Shown here: piece after piece, positions 24,521-33,899 of the stretch
How positions within the stretch are numbered: the first letter of the stretch is position 1
Layout of the letters: each line of letters starts with the position of its first letter
NCBI RefSeq assembly: GCF_050871315.1
Contig: NZ_JBJLRE010000013.1
Length of the DNA: 64,000 bases
From: Kineococcus gynurae
GTDB taxonomy: Bacteria > Actinomycetota > Actinomycetes > Actinomycetales > Kineococcaceae
Reading direction: 5' to 3' (one strand)
Notes under the pieces: model-generated
Told to the model about the DNA's origin: nothing
What the model saw: only the letters and a program-made list of their open reading frames with translations
Databases searched by the model: none
Program-made: the position numbers and the translations under genes

Positions 24521-24596
24521 GGCGGGCCTCTCCGGTGCGTGACCCCCACCGGGGAACCGTCGTCTTCCGACCAGCAGGTCCTCGCCACCGACGAAG

Positions 24597-24625
24597 AACG
24601 CCCCCCGGGAGACCCGGGGGGCGTT
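24597..24625 (-). terminator. hairpin terminator after rfbB
   Basis: AACGCCCCCCGGG pairs perfectly with CCCGGGGGGCGTT (13 bp, 3-nt loop). On the minus strand it is followed by a short T-rich stretch, 19 bp past the rfbB stop. Confidence 0.75.
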
Positions 24626-24643
24626 CCTTCGCGGGGCCGGAAC

Positions 24644-25630
24644 TCAGGCCAGCGCGGCCCGCTGCAGCAGCGGGCGCCACCAGGACTCGTTCTCCCGGTA
24701 CCAGGTGATCGTCTCGGCCAGGCCCTCCTCGAACGTGTGCCGCGGCGCGTACCCGAGTTCGGCGGAGATCTTGCCGATGTCGACCGAGTACCGGCGGTCG
24801 TGACCCTTGCGGTCCTCGACCGGACGGACGCGTTCCCACCCGACCCCGAACGCCTCGAGGATCTTGGCGGTCAGTTCCTTGTTGGTCAGTTCCGTTCCGC
24901 CACCGATGTTGTAGATCTCCCCCGGGCGCCCGCCCTCGACGACCAGCTGGATACCCCGGCAGTGGTCGTCGACGTGCAGCCAGTCGCGGATGTTCCCGCC
25001 GTCGCCGTAGAGGGGGACGGTGCCCCCCTGCATCAACGAGGTGATGAACAGCGGCATCACCTTCTCGGGGAACTGGTAGGGCCCGTAGTTGTTGGAGCAG
25101 CGCGTGATGCACACCGGCAACCCGTGGGTGCGGTGGAACGCCCGGGCCAGCAGGTCGCTGGAGGCCTTCGACGCGGAGTAGGGGCTGTTCGGCTCCAGCG
25201 GACGGTCCTCGGTCCAGCTGCCCTCGTCGATCGATCCGTAGACCTCGTCGGTGCTGACGTGGACGAACTTCGAGACACCCTGCCGCAGAGCGGAATCCAG
25301 CAGGACCTGGGTACCCAGCACGTTCGTCGTGACGAAACCGCCGGCCCCGGCGATCGACCGGTCGACGTGGGACTCCGCGGCGAAGTGGACGACCACGTCG
25401 GCCTCCGCGACCAGGGGTTCGACGTCGCCCGGCTCGCAGATGTCACCCTGGACGAAGCGCAGCCGCGGGTCGTCGGCGACCGGGTCGAGGTTGGCCCGGT
25501 TGCCCGCGTAGGTCAGTGCGTCCAGGACCGTGAGCGAGTCGACCTCGGCGGTCCCGATCGAGGAGTCCAGGACGGACCGCACGTAATGACTGCCGATGAA
25601 ACCCGCTCCACCCGTGACCAGAAGTCTCAT
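24644..25630 (-). CDS. rfbB: dTDP-glucose 4,6-dehydratase
   Basis: This is a 328-residue extended short-chain dehydrogenase with the NAD site TGGAGFIGSHYVR, the Ser/Thr-Asp-Glu triad segment HVSTDEVYGS and the catalytic Tyr-x3-Lys in SPYSASKASSD. RDWLHVDDHCRGI is the substrate-binding block. It makes dTDP-4-keto-6-deoxyglucose, the second step to dTDP-rhamnose. It is divergent from rfbA with only 39 bp between the start codons. Confidence 0.96.
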   Translation of the reverse strand: MRLLVTGGAGFIGSHYVRSVLDSSIGTAEVDSLTVLDALTYAGNRANLDPVADDPRLRFVQGDICEPGDVEPLVAEADVVVHFAAESHVDRSIAGAGGFVTTNVLGTQVLLDSALRQGVSKFVHVSTDEVYGSIDEGSWTEDRPLEPNSPYSASKASSDLLARAFHRTHGLPVCITRCSNNYGPYQFPEKVMPLFITSLMQGGTVPLYGDGGNIRDWLHVDDHCRGIQLVVEGGRPGEIYNIGGGTELTNKELTAKILEAFGVGWERVRPVEDRKGHDRRYSVDIGKISAELGYAPRHTFEEGLAETITWYRENESWWRPLLQRAALA

Positions 25631-25669
25631 GGGGCAGAAGTTTAGTGGTCTTTGCGGTAGAACGGGGCC

Positions 25670-26539
25670 ATGCGTGGAATCATCCTGGCCGGCGGTTCCG
25701 GGACCCGACTGCACCCCATCACCCGGGGCATCAGCAAGCAGCTCGTCCCGGTCTACGACAAGCCGATGATCTACTACCCGCTCTCCACCCTCATGCTGGC
25801 CGGCATCCGCGAGGTGCTCGTCATCACCACGCCCCACGACGCCCCCGGTTTCGAACGGCTGCTGGGCGACGGGTCCCAGCTCGGGGTCTCGCTGTCCTGG
25901 GCCCAGCAACCCTCCCCCGACGGGTTGGCCCAGGCGTTCGTCATCGGCAAGGACTTCATCGGCGACGAACCCGTGGCCCTGGTGCTCGGCGACAACATCT
26001 TCTACGGCCCCGGGCTCGGCACCCGGCTGCGCCGGTTCCAGAACCTGAGCGGCGGGGCCGTCTTCGCCTACTGGGTGGCGAACCCGGGTGACTACGGGGT
26101 CGTCGAGTTCGACGCCGACGGCCGGGCGCTGTCCCTGGAGGAGAAGCCCACCCACCCCAAGAGCTCCTACGCCGTGCCGGGTCTCTACTTCTACGACAAC
26201 GACGTGGTGGACATCGCGGCCGGGTTGCGCCCGTCCCCGCGGGGCGAGCTCGAGATCACCGACGTCAACTCGACCTACCTGGCGCGCGGTGACCTGCACG
26301 TCGAGGTGCTGCCCCGGGGCACGGCCTGGCTGGACACCGGGACCTTCGACCAGATGCTCGCGGCCGGCAACTACGTCAGCACCCTCGAGGCGCGACAGGG
26401 GCTCAAGATCGGCTGCCCGGAGGAGATCGCCTGGCGCCAGGGCTGGCTGAGCGACGAGGAGCTCGAGGAGCGAGCGGCGACGCTGGCCAAGTCCGGCTAC
26501 GGGCAGTACCTGCGCACCATCCTGAGCCAGCCCCGCTGA
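25670..26539 (+). CDS. rfbA: glucose-1-phosphate thymidylyltransferase
   Basis: The 289-residue enzyme starts MRGIILAGGSGTRLHPIT, the nucleotide-binding signature. It has SKQLVPVYDKPMIYYPLS, LGDNIFYGPG, EEKPTHPKSSYAVPGLYFYD and TAWLDTGTFDQML. It forms dTDP-glucose from dTTP and glucose-1-phosphate, the first step to dTDP-rhamnose. A TAGAAC element six bases before the ATG suggests leaderless transcription from the rfbB/rfbA divergent region. Confidence 0.96.
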   Translation: MRGIILAGGSGTRLHPITRGISKQLVPVYDKPMIYYPLSTLMLAGIREVLVITTPHDAPGFERLLGDGSQLGVSLSWAQQPSPDGLAQAFVIGKDFIGDEPVALVLGDNIFYGPGLGTRLRRFQNLSGGAVFAYWVANPGDYGVVEFDADGRALSLEEKPTHPKSSYAVPGLYFYDNDVVDIAAGLRPSPRGELEITDVNSTYLARGDLHVEVLPRGTAWLDTGTFDQMLAAGNYVSTLEARQGLKIGCPEEIAWRQGWLSDEELEERAATLAKSGYGQYLRTILSQPR

Positions 26540-26585
26540 CCCGCCCCCGGGTCGGGACGCCGGCGTCGGGTCGGCGGGCGTCGAG

Positions 26586-27440
26586 TCAGCGGGCGTCGGC
26601 GAGCACCGCCGGTGCGGCCGCCGCCCAGCGCTCCCGCCAGTCGCCGACCGGGTCGACGCCCGCCGCGCGCAGCGAACCGTGGTCGAGCACCGAGTAGGCC
26701 GGGCGCGGGGCGGGGCGGACGAACTCCGCGCTCGTCGTCGCCGACAGCTCGACCGCGTCCAACCCCGCGGCGGCGAGCACGGCCCCGGCGAACTCGAACC
26801 AGCTCGCCGCCCCCCCCGAGGTCGCGTGGTAGGCCCCGGACGGCGCCGACCGGTCGACGAGGTCGGTGAGGATGCGGGCGACGTCGACCGTCCAGGTGGG
26901 CTGACCGAACTGGTCGTCGACCACCGAGAGCGCCCCGCGCTGCCCGCCGGCCCGGGCGATGGTCTTGGGGAAGCAACCGCCGTGCTCGCCGTAGAGCCAG
27001 GCCGTGCGCACGACGAGGGCGTCGGCCCCGGAGGCGCGCACCGCCCACTCCCCGGCCGCCTTGGTGCGGCCGTAGGCGCTGCGCGGGGCCTGGGGGGCCT
27101 CGGCGTCGTAGGGACGGTCGGCCGCGCCGTCGAAGACGTAGTCGGTGGAGACGTGCAGCAGGCGGGCCCCGGCCGCCGCCGCGCCCAGCGCCACGTTCCA
27201 CGCCCCCTGGGCGTTGACCGCGAACGCGGCCGCCTCCTCGGTCTCGGCCGCGTCGACCGCGGTGTGGGCGGCGCAGTTCACGACGACGTCGCTGCCCCGC
27301 AGTCGCTCCCGGCAGTCCGCGAGCGACGTGACGTCGAGGTCGGCCCGGCCGAGCGCCGCCACGTCGTCCCCCCGCGCGGCGAGCCGGGCCACGACGTCAC
27401 GACCGAGCATCCCGCCCGCACCCACGACCGACCAGCGCAT
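26586..27440 (-). CDS. rfbD: dTDP-4-dehydrorhamnose reductase
   Basis: The 284-residue reductase has VVGAGGMLGRDVV, NCAAHTAVDAAE, the HVSTDYVFDG motif, the catalytic YGRTKAAGE, and VRTAWLYGEHG. It reduces dTDP-4-keto-L-rhamnose to dTDP-L-rhamnose, the last step. A GGGAG site precedes the ATG. It is divergent from rfbC and convergent with rfbA. Confidence 0.94.
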   Translation of the reverse strand: MRWSVVGAGGMLGRDVVARLAARGDDVAALGRADLDVTSLADCRERLRGSDVVVNCAAHTAVDAAETEEAAAFAVNAQGAWNVALGAAAAGARLLHVSTDYVFDGAADRPYDAEAPQAPRSAYGRTKAAGEWAVRASGADALVVRTAWLYGEHGGCFPKTIARAGGQRGALSVVDDQFGQPTWTVDVARILTDLVDRSAPSGAYHATSGGAASWFEFAGAVLAAAGLDAVELSATTSAEFVRPAPRPAYSVLDHGSLRAAGVDPVGDWRERWAAAAPAVLADAR

Positions 27441-27566
27441 CCGAACTCCCCCGTCGTCCCCACGTCTGTCCCGCCGGGACCACCCGTCGCGGTCCCCTCG
27501 GCACCACCGTAGGACCTGCGTCACGCCCCTTGTGTCCGTTCCGTCGCGCACCGCTACCGTCGAGTC

Positions 27567-28196
27567 ATGCACGAACTCCCCGTCGAAGGCGCCTTCGAGT
27601 TCACCCCCCGGCAGTTCGGGGACGACCGCGGCATGTTCCTGGAGTGGTTCCGGGGTGGGCAGTTCCTCGACGCCACCGGCCAGCACCTCGCCCTGGCCCA
27701 GGCGAACTGCTCGGTGTCGGCCGCCGGCGTCCTGCGCGGTGTGCACTTCGCCGACGTCCCGCCGGGACAGGCCAAGTACGTGACCTGCGTGGCCGGCGCG
27801 GTGCTCGACGTCGTCGTCGACCTCCGGGTCGGCTCACCCACCTTCGGGCGCACCGAGTCGGTGCTGCTGGACGACGTGGACCGCCGGACCGTGTACCTCT
27901 CCGAGGGCCTGGGGCACGCGTTCCTCTCCCTGGCCGACGGGTCGACCGTCGTCTACCTGTGCAGCGAGGGCTACGCCCCGGAGCGTGAGCACGGCATCCA
28001 TCCGCTGGACCCGGAGCTCGGCATCGAGTGGCCGACCGTGGGTCGCGACGGGCAGAAGCTGGAGTACGAGCTGTCGGCCAAGGACGCGGAGGCGCCGACC
28101 CTGGCCCAGGCCCAGGCCGACGGGCTGCTGCCGGACTACGCGGCCTGCCTGGCCTACCGGCGTTCGCTGCGCAACACCCCCTCGCCCCGGCACTGA
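27567..28196 (+). CDS. rfbC: dTDP-4-dehydrorhamnose 3,5-epimerase
   Basis: The 209-residue cupin has LRGVHFADVPPGQAKYVTC with the catalytic His, VVDLRVGSPTFGR, YLSEGLGHAFLSL and VYLCSEGYAPEREHGI. It epimerises the keto-sugar before RfbD. TACCGT ends six bases before the ATG, so the mRNA is probably leaderless. Confidence 0.94.
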   Translation: MHELPVEGAFEFTPRQFGDDRGMFLEWFRGGQFLDATGQHLALAQANCSVSAAGVLRGVHFADVPPGQAKYVTCVAGAVLDVVVDLRVGSPTFGRTESVLLDDVDRRTVYLSEGLGHAFLSLADGSTVVYLCSEGYAPEREHGIHPLDPELGIEWPTVGRDGQKLEYELSAKDAEAPTLAQAQADGLLPDYAACLAYRRSLRNTPSPRH

Positions 28197-28261
28197 CCCG
28201 GGCCCCGGCCGCCGCACGGGCCGCCGACGGCGGGGTCGAAGCCAGCCACGGGGAGTCACCG

Positions 28262-29608
28262 ATGGCCTACCCTCGGCCCATGCCGTTGCGCCTGGCCGTG
28301 CTCTTCGCCGGTGACCTCACCGACCCGACCGTCCGCTCCGGCACCCCCTACGGGGTCGTCCAGGGGCTGCGGTCGTGGGACGTGGACGTCGTCACCGTCG
28401 ACACGACCCTCGACCCGCGACTGGAGAAGGGCCTGGCCCTCGGCCTGTCCCCGCTGCACCGCGGCCCGGGCCGGACCGGGTCGTTCACGAGCCGGGTGAA
28501 GAACGGCTACAGCGCCGCGCACGCGGGCGCCCACCTGGCCCAATTGCACAGCCGGGTCGGGCAGCGCCGGCTCGACGCGGCGGTCCGGGCGGGCGCGTCG
28601 GGTGCGGGTCCGATCGACGGGGTGGTCGTGCTGGGGGCGGGCTACCGGGTCCGGACCGACCTGCCGCACGTGGTCTACGACGACATGACCGTCGCCCAGG
28701 CGACCCGCTACCCCTACCGCAACTGGTCCTCGATGCGGCCCGCCGACGTCGCGGCCCGGCTGCGGATGCAGCGCGAGGTGTACCGGGCGGCGACGACGTG
28801 CTGCATGACCAGCAGCTGGGCCGCGGACTCCGCCGAGCAGGACTTCGGGGTGCCCGGCGAGCGGGTCGTGGTGGTGGGGGCCGGGACGCACGAGACCCCG
28901 CGCACCCCCGAACGCGACTTCTCCACCCCGCGGTTCCTGTTCGTGGGCCTGGACTTCGCGCGCAAGAACGGTCCGCGGGTCCTGGAGTGCTTCGCCCGCG
29001 TCCGCGAGCAGTTCCCCGACGCCACCCTCGACGTCGTCGGCGGGCACCCCCCCATCTCGGCCCCCGGGGTCCGCACCCACGGCCGCATCCCGCGCAGCAC
29101 CCCCGAGGGCCGCGCGAAGCTGCAGGCGATCTACGACGCCTCCACCTGCTTCGTCATGCCGTCGCTGTACGAGCCCGCCGGGGTCGTGTTCACCGAGGCC
29201 GCCGCGTCGGGGCTGCCGAGCATCGGCGGGTCCAACGGGGGGTCGGCCGACTTCATCGGCGACGGCGGGGTCGTCGTCGACCCGACGTCCACCGAGGCCG
29301 TGCTGGCCGCCATGCTGCGCTTCTGCGACCCCGCGACGGCCCGCGCGACCGGGGCCCGGGCCGCCGCCCGCTCCCCCCTGTTCACCTGGACCGCGCTGGC
29401 GGGACGGTTGCTGCGCGGTCTGCACCTGGACCCGGGCACGGGTTCCGCCCCCGCGGTGGACCTCGCCCACGGCCCCGCGTCCGCCGCCACCCACGACGCC
29501 GCCCACGACCCCGCCCACGACCCCGCCCACGACGCCGCTTCCGCCGGCCTCCCGGCCTACCTCCCCCGCCACCCCCGCACCGGCACCCCCGCCCCCGTCA
29601 CCACCTGA
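28262..29608 (+). CDS. glycosyltransferase family 4-like protein
   Basis: The 448-residue protein has a GT-B layout. Its C-terminal half contains FLFVGLDFARKNGPRVLECF, VVGGHPP and the donor-site segment VMPSLYEPAGVVFTEAAASG, where the EPAG/E-x7-E motif is characteristic of GT4. The first half contains the acceptor domain. The last 50 residues are low-complexity, with HDPAHDPAHD repeats. GGGAG precedes the ATG. It presumably adds a sugar to the polymer repeat unit; the sugar is unknown. Confidence 0.82.
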   Translation: MAYPRPMPLRLAVLFAGDLTDPTVRSGTPYGVVQGLRSWDVDVVTVDTTLDPRLEKGLALGLSPLHRGPGRTGSFTSRVKNGYSAAHAGAHLAQLHSRVGQRRLDAAVRAGASGAGPIDGVVVLGAGYRVRTDLPHVVYDDMTVAQATRYPYRNWSSMRPADVAARLRMQREVYRAATTCCMTSSWAADSAEQDFGVPGERVVVVGAGTHETPRTPERDFSTPRFLFVGLDFARKNGPRVLECFARVREQFPDATLDVVGGHPPISAPGVRTHGRIPRSTPEGRAKLQAIYDASTCFVMPSLYEPAGVVFTEAAASGLPSIGGSNGGSADFIGDGGVVVDPTSTEAVLAAMLRFCDPATARATGARAAARSPLFTWTALAGRLLRGLHLDPGTGSAPAVDLAHGPASAATHDAAHDPAHDPAHDAASAGLPAYLPRHPRTGTPAPVTT

Positions 29609-29659
29609 CCCGAGACACCCCGCCCCCCAGCCCGCGAGTCCCGTCCCTCCCTCCTCGCT

Positions 29660-29747
29660 CCCCGTGATCAAGGAATTTCGCCCTCCCGTCCTGCACCGGG
29701 CGCGCCGCACGAGCGGGACGACCGCGACGAATTCCTTGATCACGGGG
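29660..29747. repeat. interspersed palindrome, copy 2
   Basis: Perfect 18-bp arms CCCCGTGATCAAGGAATT (29660-29677) and its complement (29730-29747) enclose a 52-nt loop. The loop contains a second short stem (CGTCCTGC near 29687 with GCGGGACG near 29713). The element lies between two convergent glycosyltransferase genes. Confidence 0.9.
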
Positions 29748-29827
29748 AAGAGGCGGGCGGGCGGGAAGCGGGTGGGAGAGCAGGGGCAGGTCGGCGGACG
29801 GGGTAGCGGACGGGGTAGCGGACGGGG

Positions 29828-31042
29828 TCAGGGGGTGGGGGCGGCGAGGGCCAGCAGCTCGGCGGCCCGGTGGTCCCAGGTGTTGGCGGCGGCGTAGGCG
29901 GTGCGCCGGGCGCGGTGCTCCGCCGGTTCGGCGAGGGCCTCCTCGACGGCCTCGGCGAGTTCGCGCGAGGGCAGACGGAAGTGCACCAGCCCCGCGGGGA
30001 ACTCCCCGAGGGCCGGGCACCCGGTCGCGGCGATCGGGGTGCCGGCCCGGAAGTAGTCCCAGATCTTCAGGGGTGAGGCGAACTCCTGCCACGGGTCGTC
30101 GACGTAGGGGACGAGGGTGACGTCCATCGCCTCCGTCCAGGCGCCGAGCTCGGTGTTCGCGACGGCGGGCAGCAGGTGCACGTTGGGGCGGGCGGCCAGG
30201 GCGTCCAGCGCGACGCGGGCCGGCCCCTGCAGGCGCGGGCTGACCGGGCCGATGAGCAACAACGACCCCTCGGGGTGCTGCTCGGCCACCGCGGCCAGGG
30301 CGGCGAGGTCCCAGCGGGCGTCGATCCGCCCGACCGCCCCCAGCAGCGGACGCGGCAGCCCGGCCAGCGGCGCCGGGACCGGCGCGGTCCCCGGCACCGG
30401 GCCCGCGGCGCGCAGCGAGCCGTGGCGCAGCAGGCGCGCGTCCACCCCCTCCTCGGCCACCCGTCGCTGCAGGCGCGTGGAGATGGCGCAGACCACGTCG
30501 GCGCGGGCCCAGGTGCGGCGCTGCCGTTCCAGGATCGTCTCGGCCGACAGGCCCGTGAGGTGGGCCCCGGCGGCGAGCCAGTCCTTGACGACGGCGACCG
30601 TGCGGGCCCCCACCGGGATCTCGGTCGACTCGTCGAAGGCCGCGCACGTCACCACCAGTCCGATGTCGTACCCGCCGGCCCGGATCGCCCGCCGCACCTG
30701 CAACCGCCGCCAGGGGGCCGAGACCCGGCGCGCCCACCGGTTCTCCTTGGGCGGCAACGAGGTCGTGCGCAGGACGGTGACGTCGCCCCCGCCCTCGACG
30801 CGACGGCGGGGGTCGAGCACGAGACCCACCGCGCTGCGCAGGGCCGCGAGCCCCGAGGCCCGCCGGAACGGCGTGAGCAGGCTGAAGGCCGGGTCGACGA
30901 ACAGCACCCGGACGCGCCGTCCGTCCACCTCGACCCGACCCAGCGCGTCGCTGAGGAAGTGCTCGGTGAGCCAGGTCTCGTCCCACGGACTGCTGCCGTA
31001 GACGAGGACATCCCGGGTCGGCGACGAAGAGTGACTCGGCAC
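29828..31042 (-). CDS. glycosyltransferase (GT-B, GT1/GT4-like)
   Basis: The 404-residue protein has an N-terminal VLVYGSSPWDETWLTEHFL and a C-terminal Rossmann domain with LGAVGRIDARWDLAALAAV, LIGPVSPRLQ, VTLVPYVDDPWQEFASPLKIWDYF and GTPIAATGCPAL. The SPLK-x2-D/E block fits teichuronic-acid/GumK-type transferases that use UDP-sugars. It starts at GTG, is divergent from the GT2 gene and ends near the palindrome. Confidence 0.78.
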   Translation of the reverse strand: MPSHSSSPTRDVLVYGSSPWDETWLTEHFLSDALGRVEVDGRRVRVLFVDPAFSLLTPFRRASGLAALRSAVGLVLDPRRRVEGGGDVTVLRTTSLPPKENRWARRVSAPWRRLQVRRAIRAGGYDIGLVVTCAAFDESTEIPVGARTVAVVKDWLAAGAHLTGLSAETILERQRRTWARADVVCAISTRLQRRVAEEGVDARLLRHGSLRAAGPVPGTAPVPAPLAGLPRPLLGAVGRIDARWDLAALAAVAEQHPEGSLLLIGPVSPRLQGPARVALDALAARPNVHLLPAVANTELGAWTEAMDVTLVPYVDDPWQEFASPLKIWDYFRAGTPIAATGCPALGEFPAGLVHFRLPSRELAEAVEEALAEPAEHRARRTAYAAANTWDHRAAELLALAAPTP

Positions 31043-31099
31043 GCGCGCAGTGTCGCACGGTGCCTCCGAGCGGGTGGGCCGCTGTGCGACGATGCCGCC

Positions 31100-31948
31100 A
31101 TGCCCCGGTCCGTGGACGTCATCGTGCCGGTCAAGGACGACCCCCGGGTCGCCGACTGCGTCCGCGCCCTGCTGGCCCAGGACCACCCGGCGGACCTGGT
31201 GACCATCTACGTCGCCGACAACGGTTCGGCCGCCCCGCCGCGGCACCTGGAGTCGTTGTCCCCCCGCGTCGTGGTGCTCGAGGAGCCCCGTCCGGGTTCC
31301 TACGCCGCCCGCAACGCGGCCCTGCGCACGGCGGACGGGGACGTGGTCGCGTTCACCGACTCCGACTGCCTGCCCGACCCGTCCTGGCTCTCCGAGGCCG
31401 TGCGGGCGCTGGACTCCGGGGTGGACGTGGTGGCCGGCCACGTCGAGGTCTACCCCCGCGACGCCCGTCGACCCCACCCCGTCGAGGCGTTCGAGATGCT
31501 CAACGCGTTCCGCCAGGACCGCAGCGCCGCCCAGGGGTGGGCCGTCACGGCCAACGTGGTCGTCCCCCGCACCGTGCTGGACGAGGTCGGGGAGTTCAAC
31601 GCCGACCTGCCCTCGGGGGGCGACGCCGAGTGGTGCCACCGGGCGGTCGCGGCCGGGCACCCCCCGGTCTACGTCCCCTCCGCGGTCGTCCGCCACCCCG
31701 CCCGCGGGTCCTACACCGAGGCCTGGACGAAACTCCGCCGGGTCGCCGACGGTCGCCGACGCCGGGTCGCCCTGGGGGAGAACCCGCCCGGGGGCCTGTC
31801 CGTGCGCAGTTTCACCCCGCCCCTCGGTTCGGCGGCCCGCGCCGTGCGGACGGCGAAACTCCGCACGCCGCGGGCCAAGGCGGCCTACGTGGTCGGGGCG
31901 TTCTGGATGACCTACGCCCGCGTGGGCGCCGCCCTGCACCGGGGCTGA
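31100..31948 (+). CDS. glycosyltransferase family 2
   Basis: This 282-residue GT-A enzyme opens SVDVIVPVKDDPRVADCVRA and carries VYVADNGSAAPP-like and YAARNAALRTADGDVVAFTDSD segments. The final Asp-x-Asp (TDSD) coordinates the metal-nucleotide sugar. GGDAEWCHRAVAAG is the acceptor/base region. It precedes the ABC transporter by one base, so the two are likely co-transcribed. Confidence 0.88.
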   Translation: MPRSVDVIVPVKDDPRVADCVRALLAQDHPADLVTIYVADNGSAAPPRHLESLSPRVVVLEEPRPGSYAARNAALRTADGDVVAFTDSDCLPDPSWLSEAVRALDSGVDVVAGHVEVYPRDARRPHPVEAFEMLNAFRQDRSAAQGWAVTANVVVPRTVLDEVGEFNADLPSGGDAEWCHRAVAAGHPPVYVPSAVVRHPARGSYTEAWTKLRRVADGRRRRVALGENPPGGLSVRSFTPPLGSAARAVRTAKLRTPRAKAAYVVGAFWMTYARVGAALHRG

Positions 31949-31949
31949 C

Positions 31950-33842
31950 GTGCCCGGCGCGGACGTGCTCGACCTGCACCGCGAGCGCCACCGGCGCCGG
32001 CGCGACCTGCGGGCGCTGCCCGCCCTGCTCGTCGAGGCCGTCCGGTTGTGCCGACGGGCCGCACCCCGGGAGTTCGCCCTCACGCTCGGGCTGCAACTGC
32101 TGGGGGCCACGTTGCTCGGGGTGCAGGTCCTCGTCGGACGCTGGGCGCTGCAGGAGATCCTGGCCGGCGACGGCAAGGCGGGGACGGACCTGCGCGGCGC
32201 GGTCGCGCCGTTGGCCCTGCTCGCCGCGGTCGCGCTGGTCGGCAGTTTCTCCGGCGCGATCCGGCAGCAACGGCTGCGGTTGCTCGGTGAACTCGTGCAA
32301 CGCGCCATCTGGGCCCGGCTGCTGGACGTCAGCACGACGGTGGACCTGACCACCTATGAGGACGCCCGGTTCTACGACCGGCTGCAACGCGTGACCACGA
32401 ACGCGATCTCGCGTCCCCTGGCGGTCGCGCAGGGACTGGTCGGGATCGTGGGCGGTTCCGTCGGGGCGGTCGGTCTCGGCGTCTCCCTGTGGATCATCTC
32501 CCCCGTGCTGCTGCCGCTGCTCGTGCTCGCCGCGGTCCCGCTGTTCCTCCTCTCAAGGAGGGGTGGGCGCACCGAGTTCGCGTTCGCACTGGCCCAGACC
32601 CCGGCCTTCCGGGTCCGCGACTATCTGCGCCAGACCCTGACCGGGCGCGACGACGCCAAGGAGGTCCGCGCCTACGGCCTCGAGGAACCCCTCCGCCGTC
32701 GCTACGACGGCCTCTACGACGACTACGTGGGTGCCCTGCGCGCCCAGGTCCGCACCCGCATCCGGTTGGCCCTGCTCGGCAACGGCCTGACCGCGCTGAC
32801 GGTCGCCCTCACCCTCGGCGGGTTGTTGCTGCTGGTCGGCCGGGGAACCCTCGACCTGGCCGACGCGGGGGCGGCCGGGGTTGCGATCCCGTTGCTGGGC
32901 AGCCGGTTGCAGCAGCTCGTCACCGGGGCCGGGAACGTCGCCGAATCCGGGTTGTTCCTCGAGGACCTGCAGGCGTTCCTGGCCATCGCCCCGGCCGCGG
33001 CCGCCCGTCGCCCCACCGACCCCGCCCCCGAGGGTTTCTCCGTGCTGCGCGCCGAGGGGGTGGGTTTCCGCTACCCGCAGGCCACGACGGATTCCCTGAC
33101 CGGGATCGACGTGGAGATCCGGCGCGGGCAGGTGGTGGCCCTGGTCGGGGAGAACGGCTCGGGGAAGACGACGCTGGCCAAGGTCCTGGCCGGTCTGCAC
33201 ACCCCGACGGCGGGGGTGATCCGGTGGGACGCGACGGTCGTCGCGGGTGCCGCCGCGTCCGGACCGGAAGGATCCGGACCGGGAGGGACCGGGGTGGACC
33301 CGGTCGGGCTGCGCGCGCAGGTCGCGGTCCTGTTCCAGGACTTCGCGCACTACCACCTCAGCGCGCACGACAACATCGCCCTGGGCCGCGCCGATCGACC
33401 CTCCTCCCGCGAGGAGGTGCGCGCCGCGGCGGTCCGGGCGGGCGCCGACGGTTTCCTGCAGCGGTTGCCCGCGGGCTACGACACCCCGCTCACGACCGAG
33501 CTGCACGGGGGCAGCGATCTCTCCCTGGGGCAGTGGCAACGGGTGGCCCTGGCCCGGGCGTTCCGCCGCGACGCCCCGTTCGTGATCCTCGACGAACCGA
33601 CCGCGTCGCTCGACGCACGGGCCGAGGCGGACCTGTTCGCCGGGATCGGCGACCTCATGGCCGGGAGCACCGTGCTGCTGATCTCGCACCGGTTCTCCAG
33701 CGTGCGGTACGCCGACCGCATCTTCGTCCTGCGCGAGGGACGGCTCGACGACAGCGGGACGCACGACGAGCTGCTCGCCCGCGGCGGGCACTACGCGGAG
33801 CTGTACACCCTGCAGGCCGCGGCCTACCGCGACGACGCCTGA
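31950..33842 (+). CDS. ABC transporter, fused permease and ATPase (probable RiPP or polysaccharide exporter)
   Basis: The 630-residue half-transporter has an N-terminal six-span region (about 40-330) and a C-terminal nucleotide-binding domain. The NBD contains Walker A GENGSGKTT, Q-loop VAVLFQDFAHYH, signature LSLGQWQRVALARAF, Walker B FVILDEPTASLD and switch His in LISHRFSS. The gene sits 83 bp before the B1-B2-cyclase operon, where lasso clusters usually place their exporter (D protein), but it also follows a glycosyltransferase without a gap. Lasso peptide export is the better fit. Confidence 0.85.
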   Translation: MPGADVLDLHRERHRRRRDLRALPALLVEAVRLCRRAAPREFALTLGLQLLGATLLGVQVLVGRWALQEILAGDGKAGTDLRGAVAPLALLAAVALVGSFSGAIRQQRLRLLGELVQRAIWARLLDVSTTVDLTTYEDARFYDRLQRVTTNAISRPLAVAQGLVGIVGGSVGAVGLGVSLWIISPVLLPLLVLAAVPLFLLSRRGGRTEFAFALAQTPAFRVRDYLRQTLTGRDDAKEVRAYGLEEPLRRRYDGLYDDYVGALRAQVRTRIRLALLGNGLTALTVALTLGGLLLLVGRGTLDLADAGAAGVAIPLLGSRLQQLVTGAGNVAESGLFLEDLQAFLAIAPAAAARRPTDPAPEGFSVLRAEGVGFRYPQATTDSLTGIDVEIRRGQVVALVGENGSGKTTLAKVLAGLHTPTAGVIRWDATVVAGAAASGPEGSGPGGTGVDPVGLRAQVAVLFQDFAHYHLSAHDNIALGRADRPSSREEVRAAAVRAGADGFLQRLPAGYDTPLTTELHGGSDLSLGQWQRVALARAFRRDAPFVILDEPTASLDARAEADLFAGIGDLMAGSTVLLISHRFSSVRYADRIFVLREGRLDDSGTHDELLARGGHYAELYTLQAAAYRDDA

Positions 33843-33880
33843 GCGGGCCCCGCCGGGCCGCGCCCGGGGCGGACACTCCT

Positions 33881-33899
33881 TAGACTGCGACGCGTCGCA
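33881..33899 (+). promoter_or_regulatory. promoter with palindromic operator candidate before the RiPP B1 gene
   Basis: TAGACT (33881-33886) fits a -10 box. It runs directly into the 14-bp perfect palindrome TGCGACGCGTCGCA (33886-33899), centred on the expected transcription start. A related half, TGCGACG, recurs at 33904. The position is typical of a repressor operator. GAGGAGG follows as the ribosome site for the B1 gene. Confidence 0.5.

Noticed and set aside
28200..28261. An earlier start for the glycosyltransferase that ends at 29608
   Set aside because: The added residues would overlap rfbC and are low-complexity; the ATG at 28262 has a GGGAG site.
29660..29747. Palindrome copy 2 as an intrinsic terminator of the convergent glycosyltransferases
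   Set aside because: No T run follows either arm, the loop is 52 nt, and other copies lie between divergent genes. It may still stop RNA polymerase, but that is not its defining feature.
31950..33842. Annotating the ABC protein firmly as a polysaccharide exporter
   Set aside because: The fused permease-ATPase form and the place just before B1-B2-C suit a peptide exporter, and the island already has a Wzx-type flippase.
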